Source: Vitellaria paradoxa
Taxonomy: Eukaryota > Streptophyta > Magnoliopsida > Ericales > Sapotaceae
DNA length: 64,000 bases
Direction of reading: 5' to 3'
Assembly: GCA_019916065.1 (NCBI GenBank)
Contig: CM034233.1
Location: 24,501,936-24,565,935, forward strand
Translations under genes and position numbers: made by a program
In this document: positions 1-10,579 of the stretch, in pieces
How the letters are laid out: each line of letters opens with the position of its first letter
Numbering within the stretch: the stretch's first letter is position 1
The notes under the pieces: generated by a model
What the model was told of the DNA's origin: nothing
Database searches by the model: none
The model's input: only the letters and a program-made list of their open reading frames with translations

Positions 1-289
1 TTACCATTAAGCTCTATTTTTGATTTAAATTTGCGTTTTAGGGATTTCAAGTAGTTTAGAAATATTCTTTAATAAATTTCATATCAACTTAGTACGTAAC
101 TCTTGAACCAATGCGAATTTAAGTTTTAAAATGACTATTTTATCGCCTAATTAATATTTTAAATCTCAACCTTTCAATAATTCAAATGTCCAACTTCAAG
201 CCATACTCAAACACAACCAGCGTGAATGAAAACCCCATGACTACTATTGCGTCGAGAATTTCTAATTCCTTTTGGTCTCCTTATGTGGT

Positions 290-327
<38 letters not shown>

Positions 328-1400
328 TGTAAAATTCTCAAACATGTGTGTGGAGTTGGTCCAATTTGTATAAGTTCAGATTTTTACATATCATAGATAA
401 ACAAAATTCTCTTTATATTTTTTTTTATTAATTATTGATGTTTATTGTAAATTTCTTACTAAAAATTTTACTGATTACACGTAACTATTTTCAATATTAT
501 AAAAGTATACTTAAACTTATTATTTTTAAATGTTTGCATAACAAAATTCTTCCATATATTTGAGTATCAATATTTAGTAGAAAGCAGTGATCACATTGGA
601 AAATCGTATGAGATGTCTCTTTTACTCTTTTAGACTAATAAAATGTTTAAAATGCCATTGAGACTTTTCAAAAGTTAAAAGAAGAAAAAATATGGAGAAA
701 ATAAATTATTAGCTTTTTGTTCTATTTCATTGTTTTTCATTTCTAAATATTAATTTCAATTTTGAAAATAATGTTGGATTGTAATTTGAAAAGATAATTT
801 TTTTTTTTTGAGTGTTCGATGATCTCAATAATGACTTTTTTTAAATATTTTATAGTATTAAAGGATAAAAGAAATATCTAATATGATTTTTCACAATGAA
901 GCAATGTTTTCCATTAGAGGCAAATGGAAAGAAACAAAAATAAGGAATATAACTGTAAATTTCAATATTAAGGATAGTTTACATGCAACTAGTCAAATGT
1001 TTGGAGGAAGTATAATTTATCCAAGAACATACTTTTAAAAAATTAAAATATAAACAAAAATATCAAACTTTTTTTTTCTTATAAAGGAAACGTTGACAAA
1101 ATACAAATCAAAAAGCATGATCTAATGACACCTCCACAATTACACACAATTTGGTGGTGTTTCGTACACCAAAAGTTACAAAAAAATTATTAACTTCTTT
1201 CAACTTTCTCAAATCAAATTTTATCACATCTCACTTTTACATCAATTTTATTTTATTATTATTATTATTATTTTTGTCATCCAAATAACACCAAAGTCTA
1301 TTGCAGAAGGAAAATTAAGACATATTGGTCTTAAAAACAACATTACCAGGCAACTGATCAGCAGTGGTGTGATTGTTCTTTAATTTGTGATATCAGAAAG
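1..1400. other. AT-rich intergenic spacer
   Basis: No open frame or family motif was recognised on either strand. The stretch holds poly-A and poly-T runs, a CT microsatellite near 290 and a TTA run near 1250. Confidence 0.6.
290..329. repeat. (CT)n microsatellite
   Basis: About 20 CT units interrupted by two G substitutions, read directly. Similar CT tracts occur at 26011-26043 and about 34314-34334. Confidence 0.9.
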
Positions 1401-1900
1401 TGTTAGGAAATCCACCCATGTGGGTGGTAGATTCTTTTCGAAGATCCCGGAAGACACTCACGCAGTGGGTGGATGTGCCAGACCTTTTTCATGTGAACGA
1501 CCAGACATAAATAGTGACCCATAACCCATTGTTGACAAATAGAATTCAGCGAATTGAATTTTACATCACCTTGGTCGTATATAAATATAGGGTGAGTCGG
1601 ATGGTTTTTTTTATGTGTAGTGCAGTGAACCACCACCCGTGGTTGGCAAGAGAAACATAGAGAATAAAGAGAGCTTGAGTGGGGAGTTCAGGTAAAGACT
1701 TGTAATGGGACTATAGGTTGAAATAGAGAGGTAAAGAAAGATAGCATGTGAGAGTTGAAATTGTTGTATTTCTTTGTAATTTGTTTATATTGTGGTAAAA
1801 CTCTCGGATCACCTCTCATGGACGTAATTGACAAGAAAATTAATGTATATGACATATCAAGAAGAATGAGACTAGCCCATTCCTCTAGCCCATTACCGAT
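1401..1900 (+). other. Possible solo LTR-like segment
   Basis: The segment starts with TGTTAGGAAATCCACCC, resembling starts of many plant copia LTRs. It has a short inverted repeat CCACCCA-TG-TGGGTGG and a TATA-like TATAAATATAG near 1580. No matching second copy, clear CA end or target duplication is visible, so this is only a suggestion. Confidence 0.25.
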
Positions 1901-1936
1901 GACAGTAAATCCATGACAGTAACCCAACCCGATTGA

Positions 1937-2118
1937 TTATCTGATCCGCAAGGTCTTTAAGGGCAGCTTCCTACTACAGGATTACTTCCTAATTGGGCCC
2001 AAGTAAGTCCATCACCAGAACATTATAGTCTCCTTCAACCCCAAACCATCTCACATTTGGAGCTCCAGTTTCTCCCTGTAGAATTTTATACGACTTTGAT
2101 TCATACAGCAATTGACCA
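1937..2118 (-). pseudogene. Casein kinase 1-like fragment
   Basis: On the minus strand, about 60 codons read as a piece of the CK1 serine/threonine kinase domain. It starts [14 protein letters not shown], continues through [20 protein letters not shown] and ends near LADQIINRV. This is the strongly conserved N-lobe to hinge part of plant CKL kinases. Three in-frame stops follow the LLGP segment, and no catalytic loop follows, so it cannot be functional. The three blocks are contiguous with no intron-like spacer, which would fit a processed or transposon-carried fragment; that origin is inference. No open reading frame of useful length covers it, so recognition rests on motif similarity alone. 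Confidence 0.7.
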
Positions 2119-2495
2119 AACCCTAGCTATCAATTCAACTCCTAACACAAACTGGAAATTAAAAAAATTAAAAAAAAAAGCCTTGATCTAGCAATCAACT
2201 TACAATCAGTAATCAACGGTGGAAATTGGGTGTTGGGAACGCTGTATGTGAATTGACAAATTTACCCTCATTTTATCTACTGAATACAAATGGTGTTTGA
2301 CAAAAGAATTCAATTGCACCTTAAACCAAGCTGTAGGGATTTAACTGATACAATTAAAATGAGACGGATTAAAATGATACCGAGTGCAAATTATAAAAGT
2401 GATATATGTATTCTATCCTATGTAATACTATACACAGTTACATGAAAAAAAAAAAAAAAAAAAAAAAACAAACAAACAAACAAACAAAGAGCCTC

Positions 2496-3600
2496 TGTCA
2501 CGCCCCGGGTTTCACAACCCAAGTATGTGAACAAAAGAACACACATTACACCATTTATTAACTTTCTTTGTTCCACATCAGAGCCATACACATATACTAT
2601 GGAGCAAAGAAAAATAAAAATAATAAAACTAAATTTTAAATTTTTAAATAAATGCCTTAGTCAAAGTCAATCAAGTAATAAGTTCCAAAAGTTAAGCCTA
2701 AATAAATCTCTCAAAGATAAACAATTAGCTATTACCTCCAAAAACAGAGGCTTATTACAATCCATTAAAAATAATTCTCTAAAAATTTCTAATGTAATTA
2801 AATAAAACAAATAAATAAATTCTTAATTTTCATGGTGCGTAGGTCCAACGCGTGACTCAAATTCATTACTTGCATCACAAGCTGTAAGGAGATGAGCACT
2901 AATACCACGTGTGCTCGAAACCCTACTAATAATAATAATAATAATAATATAAATGCAGTATGCCCTAGCATACTACTAAGTGAAACAATTATGCACAAGT
3001 AGCAATTTCAAACAAGAAATTAAACTTATTTATAAATTTATGTTCAATATCATTAATTGAGTTTTTGCACCACATAACATATCAAAGAAAATCAATTTGA
3101 TTTTGAGGTACTACTTCTTGGTTGTCCCATAGAAATAGGACCCAACTAATGTACATCATCCTTCGATGTCTGCTTGGTTGTCTCGTAGAAACAAGACCCA
3201 ATCAATATACACCATCTTTCGGTGTCTGCTTCCTAGACCAAAGTCTTAGAAATATAGTATGCCACCCTTAGGCATCTGCTTATTCGTAGGTTACTAGCTT
3301 ACTAGAATCGATAACTAACCCCGCACGGGTTTCGAGACTTTCAACCCTTGAGTATGTATACCCGATATTTTTAATACCCTTAACCCAAATAAAATATGAT
3401 ATTAAATTTCACTCTAAATCCATATTAAATAATTTTCTTTTATTTAAATTTTTTAACCTTATTAACATTAATTCATCAAAACATTAAACAACCTAATCTT
3501 TGTTAAAGAAATAATCTCACGGTAACAACCAAATTGTAAGTATGTACGTGTAAGTATTCAATCAAGGCTTCAGATTTCACAGTCTTGTGCAAATCAATCA
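2496..3600 (+). mobile_element. LTR-like repeat, TGTCACGCC family, copy 1
   Basis: It begins TGTCACGCCCCGGGTTTC, a start typical of a class of plant LTRs. Internal blocks recur near the right end of the window: a phrase like CTGTAAGGANRTGAGCACT at about 2881, the motif GTAGGYTACTARCYTACTAG at about 3286, and TTTCRRGWCTTTCAACNN at about 3330. All three have counterparts at 62040-62470. The 3' boundary is not clear and no coding sequence is seen, so it is probably a solo LTR or LTR fragment. Confidence 0.45.
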
Positions 3601-3720
3601 TTATTAAAAAATAAAATTAAAAAAAAAAAGAAAAAGAAAACCAATCAATCAAGCCTGGGCGCGTCAATTGGCGCACGAATTTATACATATATATATTTTA
3701 GAAACTAATTTCTAGCCACT

Positions 3721-4130
3721 GTTTTTTTTTTTCTCTTTTTTTTTTTTTTTTTGAATGATGATTCACCCACTCGCATATAAAGACAAAAAAAAAAAAAATT
3801 GGTTTAGAATCAAACCATCAACCATCACGTGCAGAAGTATGTTCATAGCATATATATATATATATATATATGATTCAAATTTACGCTGGCTACCGTCAAA
3901 CAAACCGAAGATGATTTCAAATTTACGCTGGTACCATCAAACAAACCGAAGTGATATGCCACTGTGTGTATATATATATATATATATATGGAATTCCGCT
4001 TCTCACCTCGATTGAAAAACACAACACAGTAATTGGAGGAAACACAATAAATCAAACAAATTCAGCCGCCGTTTCCTTTTTTTTTTTTTTTTTTCTCCTC
4101 CTTCTTCTTCTTCTTCTTCTTCTTCCTCTC
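3721..4130. repeat. Cluster of simple repeats
   Basis: Poly-T at 3721-3752, (TA)n at about 3850-3870 and 3968-3990, poly-T at 4077-4094 and (CTT)n at about 4098-4126. A short block of about 30 bases containing AAATTTACGCTGG and CAAACAAACCGAAG is repeated at about 3877 and 3916. Several small open frames here are translations of the simple repeats, not genes. Confidence 0.85.
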
Positions 4131-4199
4131 TCTCTTTCGCTAAGGTTTTATATTTTTACCAAAATTAAATACAGATTTATATATTTATAGAAGTAGGGT

Positions 4200-4760
4200 T
4201 TTAACCCTAACCAACTAATTAATTTCCTACTCCTCATGAGTTTAGGAAAATTGCACCTTTCTCCTAAAGTTTTAAAAATCTTTTTTTTTAAATATAACCC
4301 AAAATTAATATTTTTAAATACAACTTAAAATTAAATACCAAAATTATAAATTATTAAATTTAAATAACAAAATAAATTCACTGAATAAATAAATATATAT
4401 ATAATAACTAAATTAAATAAAAAATTCAGATCATTACATCTTCTATTTTTTCAATGATTAAGTTGGTACTTAAAAGAAAAATAAATGTTTTATTAAAATA
4501 TGTATAGATACATAAATTTATTTAATTTGAAATAACATTAGTAGAACTTAATAGAAAAGGGATTAAATAAAAAAATAAAAAAGAAAATAATCAACAACTT
4601 AAATACTTCTCTAAATATAAGAGATTGTGTAATAGAAAAGATATTAGAATTAGAATTAATTTTGAGGAAGTATTAGATTAAAAATATCTTTTTAAAATAA
4701 TATTATCTGCTCCCAAAAATTTATAAAAGTATACCTTTATTAATGAAGCAGTCATTTATA
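4200..4760. other. AT-rich spacer
   Basis: No gene or repeat structure was recognised beyond general A/T richness. Confidence 0.5.
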
Positions 4761-4763
4761 TAC

Positions 4764-5136
4764 ACTAGTAAAAGTAGAATGTGTAAACACGTGCATAAAT
4801 AATTTAACGAAAATATATATTTAATTTGAAACATAAATAAATAACATATATATAATTAACTACTAATTTTTTAACACATTAATAATTGTAAAAGTGTACT
4901 AAATTTAAGTGTCATACAAATTTGTACAATAATAATAAAAAAATAAAAAACATTATGTGATGATTTTATATATGGAAAAAAAGTTTGAGTTTTTATTTTT
5001 ATTTTTTACAAAAAAATAATACTGTTAAGGATAATATGTTAGTGGTATTTCTCAATTTATTTAATTTATAAATTTTATTTATTCTTCTTAACTTTGAAAC
5101 ACTATTTTCTTAAATTCAAATTAATTTTTAAATTTC
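4764..5136 (-). repeat. Helitron-like repeat, copy 1
   Basis: This ~370-bp block matches 19510-19861 along its whole length by eye. Both copies open with CTAGTAAAAG followed by a short imperfect palindrome containing CACGTGC. Read on the minus strand, that is a hairpin, a short A/T stretch and a CTAG-T terminus, which is the 3'-end structure of plant Helitrons. The homology stops at 5135. No coding sequence is present, so a non-autonomous element or fragment is likely. Confidence 0.45.
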
Positions 5137-5139
5137 TAC

Positions 5140-5599
5140 CGAGACAAAATCCCCCTGCAGTGATGGCTACAAGTAACAATGTCTACAAGTACTTTGGTAA
5201 TTGAGGACTAAATTGCAAATTCTGTAGACTTTTTAAGTAAAAGTAATAGTCTTTTCGTATAAATATATATATATATATATAACATAGAAGACGCGTGTCC
5301 TCATCTTTTTTAAGTTTTTTAAATTAATTTTTTTCTTAATTTCTTTCTTTCTCTTCTTTATTACTTGATTTTATGTTTATTAGTTTTATTCTCTCTCACT
5401 CGTATCTCTCTAACCACTACTCTAATATTTTGCAAGTCTAAACTTATATCCACTTAATTAAACTGTATTTCAATAAAAAAATCTATCTAAAGAATAAATA
5501 CTCAAAAATTATTCTCTCATTTGGGTTGTAACAGAAAATGAAGGAAAAAATATATAAATATCTTTAAAAAATTGTAAAAAAATAATATATAGTTAGATT
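5140..5599. other. AT-rich spacer
   Basis: No gene was recognised. A (TA)n run lies at 5262-5281. The last five bases before the copia LTR (5600-5604, GTGAG) are its target-site duplication. Confidence 0.6.
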
Positions 5600-5604
5600 G
5601 TGAG

Positions 5605-6091
5605 TGTTAATATTTTCTTTAAATTGAGCATGCACATTAATTAAATTTTGGTATTAATAAAATGGGTTAAATCCAAGTTCAAAGTCAAGACACACAGGAT
5701 AGACCCAATAAAGAAGTGATCTATGTGGACTAGATTTCTGTACACTTTTTAGATATATTAATTATGTGGTTAGACGGTTAATAGTATGGGCCTAAGGAGC
5801 CCATTATAGGCCTTTCATGAAAGGGCCAAGTGAAATTAAGGTTTACCCTATAAATATAAGGTTAGGCCCTCTCTCTACTTTACACAAACAGAATATGCCC
5901 CATAAAAAATCTATCATACAGACCTAGGGCATAGAGGCAAATATCTATAACCGCCAAAGTTTATCTTGAACTTGAAGATTTCTTCCGTACACATTCAAGA
6001 ATTATAGTACAAACAGATACATTTCCGCATTAATGAATGTATAATTTTAATGTTCCTAAATTCATATACAGATCTATTTTTAAATATTACA
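5605..6091 (+). repeat. 5' LTR of the copia element
   Basis: Starts TGTTAATATTTTC and ends ATTACA. It contains a TATA-like CCTATAAATATAAGG near 5848. It aligns end to end with 16708-17194 without net length change. Confidence 0.92.
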
Positions 6092-6093
6092 TG

Positions 6094-6105
6094 TGGTATT
6101 AGAGC
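6094..6105 (+). other. Primer-binding site (tRNA-iMet)
   Basis: TGGTATTAGAGC, two bases after the LTR. It matches the plant copia primer-binding site TGGTATCAGAGC with one change (C to T). Reverse transcription would start here. Confidence 0.85.
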
Positions 6106-7482
6106 TTATTGTATATGGATTAGGGATATGATCCCACATAGTTAAATTTTGTTTTTGAATCTAAAAATACATTGATTATTTTTTGAAATTTTCGAATGGA
6201 ATTTTTTATTATTGTCAGAATATATAAAATTTTGACATAAAAATTTGAATTTATGATTCCATGGTTATTGTGTGTATATATATATTTATATATATTTTAG
6301 TTGGGTCTTTGTCTTTCGGTTTTTCTCGAAACACACAAAAAAAAAAAAAGGACTTTTAAAGAACACTAATAAGTTGCGTTGTAATGATCAAAGAAAGAGT
6401 CGACTTTTCTTTTCTTTATTCTTTGCAAACACAAACAAATCTAATTTGTGTGAACATATATGTATATGTACACGCGGCTTTGTCCTTTTTATCACACGGT
6501 TTTGTATTACGCGACTTTGTCTATTTTTGCTGCTATATATATTCGCCTCGTTTAATTTATTAAAAAATAATAAAAAATTTTATAAATCTCTGTTAATTTT
6601 ATATCATATCAATTTTTTTTTACTGCACGTATTACGAACTCTCAATTTATCTCACTTTTTCTTATTCCAAACAAATCCATTATATATACATATTATATAT
6701 ATATATATACTGAGATTATATGAACAAAAAAAGGGTTGGATTTTGGCTGCAAACAATCCGGTTTTTTGTGTTATAGTAGCCAAATCTGCATAAAAAATAG
6801 TATATTTTTAGTGTTACTCGTGCCCAGCGCATGAGGGCGCATGTAGCACCTTCTGGGGTTCTAAAAATTTTCATTATAATCCTCTTGAGATGATGATTTC
6901 AGAAAGTATTTTTTTATAATTTTTGGGCATTGTTTGGTTTTTTTTCAAGCTTAAAAAATTATATTTTTTTGCAAATTCTTGAAAATTGTGCAGAATTTTT
7001 TTTTTATGAGTAACAAAGTTTAGATTTTGTGAACATTCTAGAATAGTGTTCTCTCTCACACACTGTCTCTTATATAAAAGATGCCTAAATTCGTTGTTTT
7101 TATGTGAAATTCTGCAATAGAAAATTTTGAGCACAAGTTTTAACAAGAGATTTTTGGAAGCCGGTCACTATTTATGTACTTATAATGATTTAAGTCATAC
7201 CAAAAAAACTTACTTGTGAATAAGTCACACTTGCAACAAAAAGACAAAAAAGGACATCACGCGTTTTTCACCACATTTCAAAACTGCCAGTTTTATCCGA
7301 AAATAGTGCACACTTTACTCATAACTTCTGTGACTTTCCATCTTCTTTATAAAGCAAGTAAAACTGATTTTTGGAAACAAAATCAAAACTGTTTGAGAAA
7401 AACCTAATTTCACGACTTTCCATCTTCTTTACAAAACAAGCAAAACTAATTTTTTGAAACAAATCAAAACTATTTAGGAAAA
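6106..7482 (+). other. Copia leader, no recognisable gag
   Basis: AT-rich with many stops. A 173-codon open frame (6272-6793) is low-complexity (Y/I/F/K) and matches no Gag motif known to me, so it is not annotated as a gene. A ~75-bp block containing CTTTCCATCTTCTTTA is duplicated in tandem at about 7332-7405 and 7414-7482. Confidence 0.5.
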
Positions 7483-7644
7483 CAGTACCACATAATAAAA
7501 CAATACCGCATAAAAAACAGTACCACATAATAAAACATTATCTCATAAAAAACAGTACCGCATAAAAAACAGTACCACGTAATAAAACAGTACCGCATAA
7601 TAAACAGTACCGCATAATAAAACAGTATCTCATTAAAACAGCAC
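7483..7644. repeat. Short-unit array of ACAGTACC motif
   Basis: About nine to ten imperfect units of the type AAAACAGTACCGCATAAT, 17-20 bp each, with occasional single-base variants. It abuts the 146-bp array and uses the same ACAGTACC core, so the larger unit probably grew out of it or shares its origin. Confidence 0.85.
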
Positions 7645-8895
7645 CATTCTTTGCATGATAGAGTTATGCGGTACTATTTTTGAACGAGCATGCATCATAA
7701 AAAAAACAGTACCGCAGACATGTGGTACTGTCACACATGCGGTACTGTCGGTCATTCGTTTGATATGTGAACTATTTTTGTGTTTAAATGTGATGTTTGC
7801 ATGATAGAGTCATGCGGTACTGTTTTTGAACGAGCATGCATCCTAAAAAAAATAGTACCGCAGACATGTGGTACTGTCACACATGCGGTACTGTTGGTCA
7901 TTCGTTTGATATGTGAACTATTTTTGTGTTTAAATGTGATGTTTGCATGATAGAGTCATGCGGTACTGTTTTTGAATGAGCATGCATCCTAAAAAAAAAT
8001 AGTACCGCAGACATGTGGTACTGTCACACATGCAGTACTGTCGGTCATTCGTTTGATAAGTGAACTATTTTTGTGTTTAAATGTGATGTTTGCATGATAG
8101 AGTCATGCGGTACTGTTTTTGAACGAGCATGCATCCTAAAAAAAACAGTACCGCATACATGTGGTACTGTCACACATGCGGTGTTGTCGGTCATTCGTTT
8201 GATAAGTGAACTACTTTTGTGTTTACATGTGATGTTTGCATGATAGAGTCATGCGGTAATATTTTTGAACGAGCATGCATCTTAAAAAAAACAGTACCGT
8301 AGATATGTGGTACTGTCACACATGCGGTACTGTCGGTCATTCGTTTGATAAATGAACTATTTTTGTATTTACATGTGATGTTTGCATGATAGAGTCATGC
8401 GGTACTATTTTTGAACGAGCATGCATCCTAAAAAAAAACAGTACCGCAGACATGTGGTACTGTCACACATGCGGTACTGTCGGTCATTCGTTTGATAAAT
8501 GAACTATTTTTGTGTTTACATGTGATGTTTGCATGATAGAATCATGCGGTACTGTTTTTGAACGAGCATGCATCCTAAAAAAAACAGTACCGCAGACATG
8601 TGGTACTGTCACACATGCGGTACTGTCGGTCATTCGTTTGATATGTGAACTATTTTTGTGTTTAAATGTGATGTTTGCATGATAGAGTCATGCAGTACTG
8701 TTTTTGAACGAGCATGCATCCTAAAAAAAACAGTACCGCAGACATGTGGTACTGTCACACATGCGGTACTGTTGGTCATTCGTTTGATATGTGAACTATT
8801 TTTGTATTTAAATGTGATGTTTGCATGAAAGAGTCATGCGGTACTGTTTTTGAATGAGTATTCATCCTAAAAAAAGCAGTACTGCAGTCATGTGC
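7645..8895. repeat. 146/147-bp tandem array, about 8.5 units
   Basis: The phrase TGATGTTTGCATGATAGAGT recurs at 7791, 7937, 8084, 8230, 8376, 8523, 8669 and 8815. A first variant unit begins at about 7645, giving periods of 146 or 147 bp. Each unit has GCGGTACTGTTTTT and its exact inverse AAAAACAGTACCGC separated by ~19 bases around GCATGC, then two direct copies of an ACATGYGGTACTGTC block. Units differ by only a few substitutions each. The last unit is degenerate (about 8815-8895). It lies inside the copia leader and has no open frame. Confidence 0.95.
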
Positions 8896-9339
8896 TTAAA
8901 TACGTAATCCAGATCCGTATATATTACTTTGACCGACGTTAATCTCACAGCACAAACTCGCGTAATCCGTGTGTATTCCTTCGTATATAATCCTTTAACA
9001 GATTTTTATCTCACTATATCTTCACGCGATTTATAAGGAATGAAACAAAAACGGAAAACGTGATTCTCGGTTCCATAATTTTCGACAACTTGTTCTCAAT
9101 TAATTATAGAAAAAGGGCATTTAAGTCATATTATAAATTATATTTAAAACAAACCCGTGGGACCCACTCAAAAGTATAACTTAAATACAAAACTTTTCAC
9201 ATTAATATGACTTAAAAGCAATACTTTTTTTTGGGTGTGACTAATAGCTTTAAAAGATTACCAAGTATGACTTGGATACAATTTTCCGTTTTAACAATAT
9301 ATATGTTATTTATGGGATCATTGGGTATATTCAGATATT

Positions 9340-10545
9340 TAAATACCCACAAAGATGTGATTGTAAGCATATTCTTTTGATACAGAAATGCTAGAAATAA
9401 CATAAGGCAATTTAAACAAAAGAATGTCATATTAAGGATTTTTGAGTTAATATAGGTGCTACTGCCCAAAGGGGTACATCTATTGATATCTGAAATATGA
9501 CAATATCTATTATATTATTGCATGTAATCACCTATCCAAAGGGGGTTATTGCATATTTTAATGACACGGATGATTTTCGGTTACTAATATGAGAATGTTC
9601 ATTTTTAAGAGGTTGGTATGCCCAAAGGCGACTAATTTCTTAAATATTTGGGTGTTCCCATTGATAGTTAGCCGTGAGGGAACCCATAGCATGTTACACT
9701 CTTTGCCCAAAGTGGAGATAATAATGATGCACCAGGTTACCTCTATTATTATTATTATTATTATTATTATTTGCATGACTTTGGCAAAATATTTGAGATC
9801 ACAGGGTGTATTAGGTTAAGCACCCATAAAAAAAATGTGATAACTAGCATATTAGTATGCTAGATACAACATAGGGCAGTTTTACAAAAAATAATGTCAC
9901 CACAAGGTTTGGGTCGAAAGGGGTGTTACTGCCTAAAGGGATACACTCATTGAGACCTAATTTTCTTGTATACGGCACATCACTATATCCATTATGTTAT
10001 TATATATAAATACCTACTTAAAAGGAGATGTTGTGTACAGTAATGATAAAGATATTATTTGGCAACTAATTCGAGAGTGTTTGGTTTTGTTTTTTTGTTT
10101 TTTTGTATTTTTTTTTGGAAGAGTTAATCTACCTAAAGGGAACTATTTTTTCAAATTCTTGGGCATTCTCATATGGTAGTTAACTGAAAGGATCTCATAA
10201 CATATTACATTCTTTGTCCAAATGGGAGATGGTAATGATGCACCGAGGAACCCCTATTATTAATGATTATGATAAATTGATGCCCTCTGTTTTGCCAATA
10301 TATTACTCTTTGTTGCCAAAGAATTATAATTATCGATAATTTACATATAATTATGTCATGGGGAGAAATTGTTTTGGTGCTCGTGTTACTACTTAAAGGG
10401 GTATGTGTGTTGATTCAAAATTTTTGCTACATATTTGTGCATGACAAAAGCCATTGTATTATTATATATATAGTATTCTGCCTAAAGTAGGTTGTTTTAT
10501 GTAATAATGACACGATTAATATTGAGTATACATTTTTCATGTTGA
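9340..10545. repeat. Diverged ~460-bp repeats with CCAAAGG motifs
   Basis: Three successive blocks share the phrase G(Y)TACT(G/A)CYYAAAGGGRTA at about 9458, 9924 and 10384, followed each time by matching blocks ending in GGAGATRRTAATGATGCACC. Further CCAAAGG motifs occur inside. An (ATT)n tract lies at about 9747-9770. The blocks are much more diverged than the 146-bp array, hence older. No protein was recognised, and their role in the element is unknown. Confidence 0.65.
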
Positions 10546-10579
10546 CAGTAGCGAATCTTAGAGGCCTAAAAATCACATA

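Noticed and set aside
6272..6793. 173-codon open frame in the copia leader
   Set aside because: Y/I/F/K low-complexity translation of TA repeats and poly-T; no Gag zinc knuckle or other motif.
7645..8895. CRISPR-like regular repeats
   Set aside because: The units are contiguous 146/147-bp tandem copies with no unique spacers, in plant nuclear DNA within a retrotransposon.
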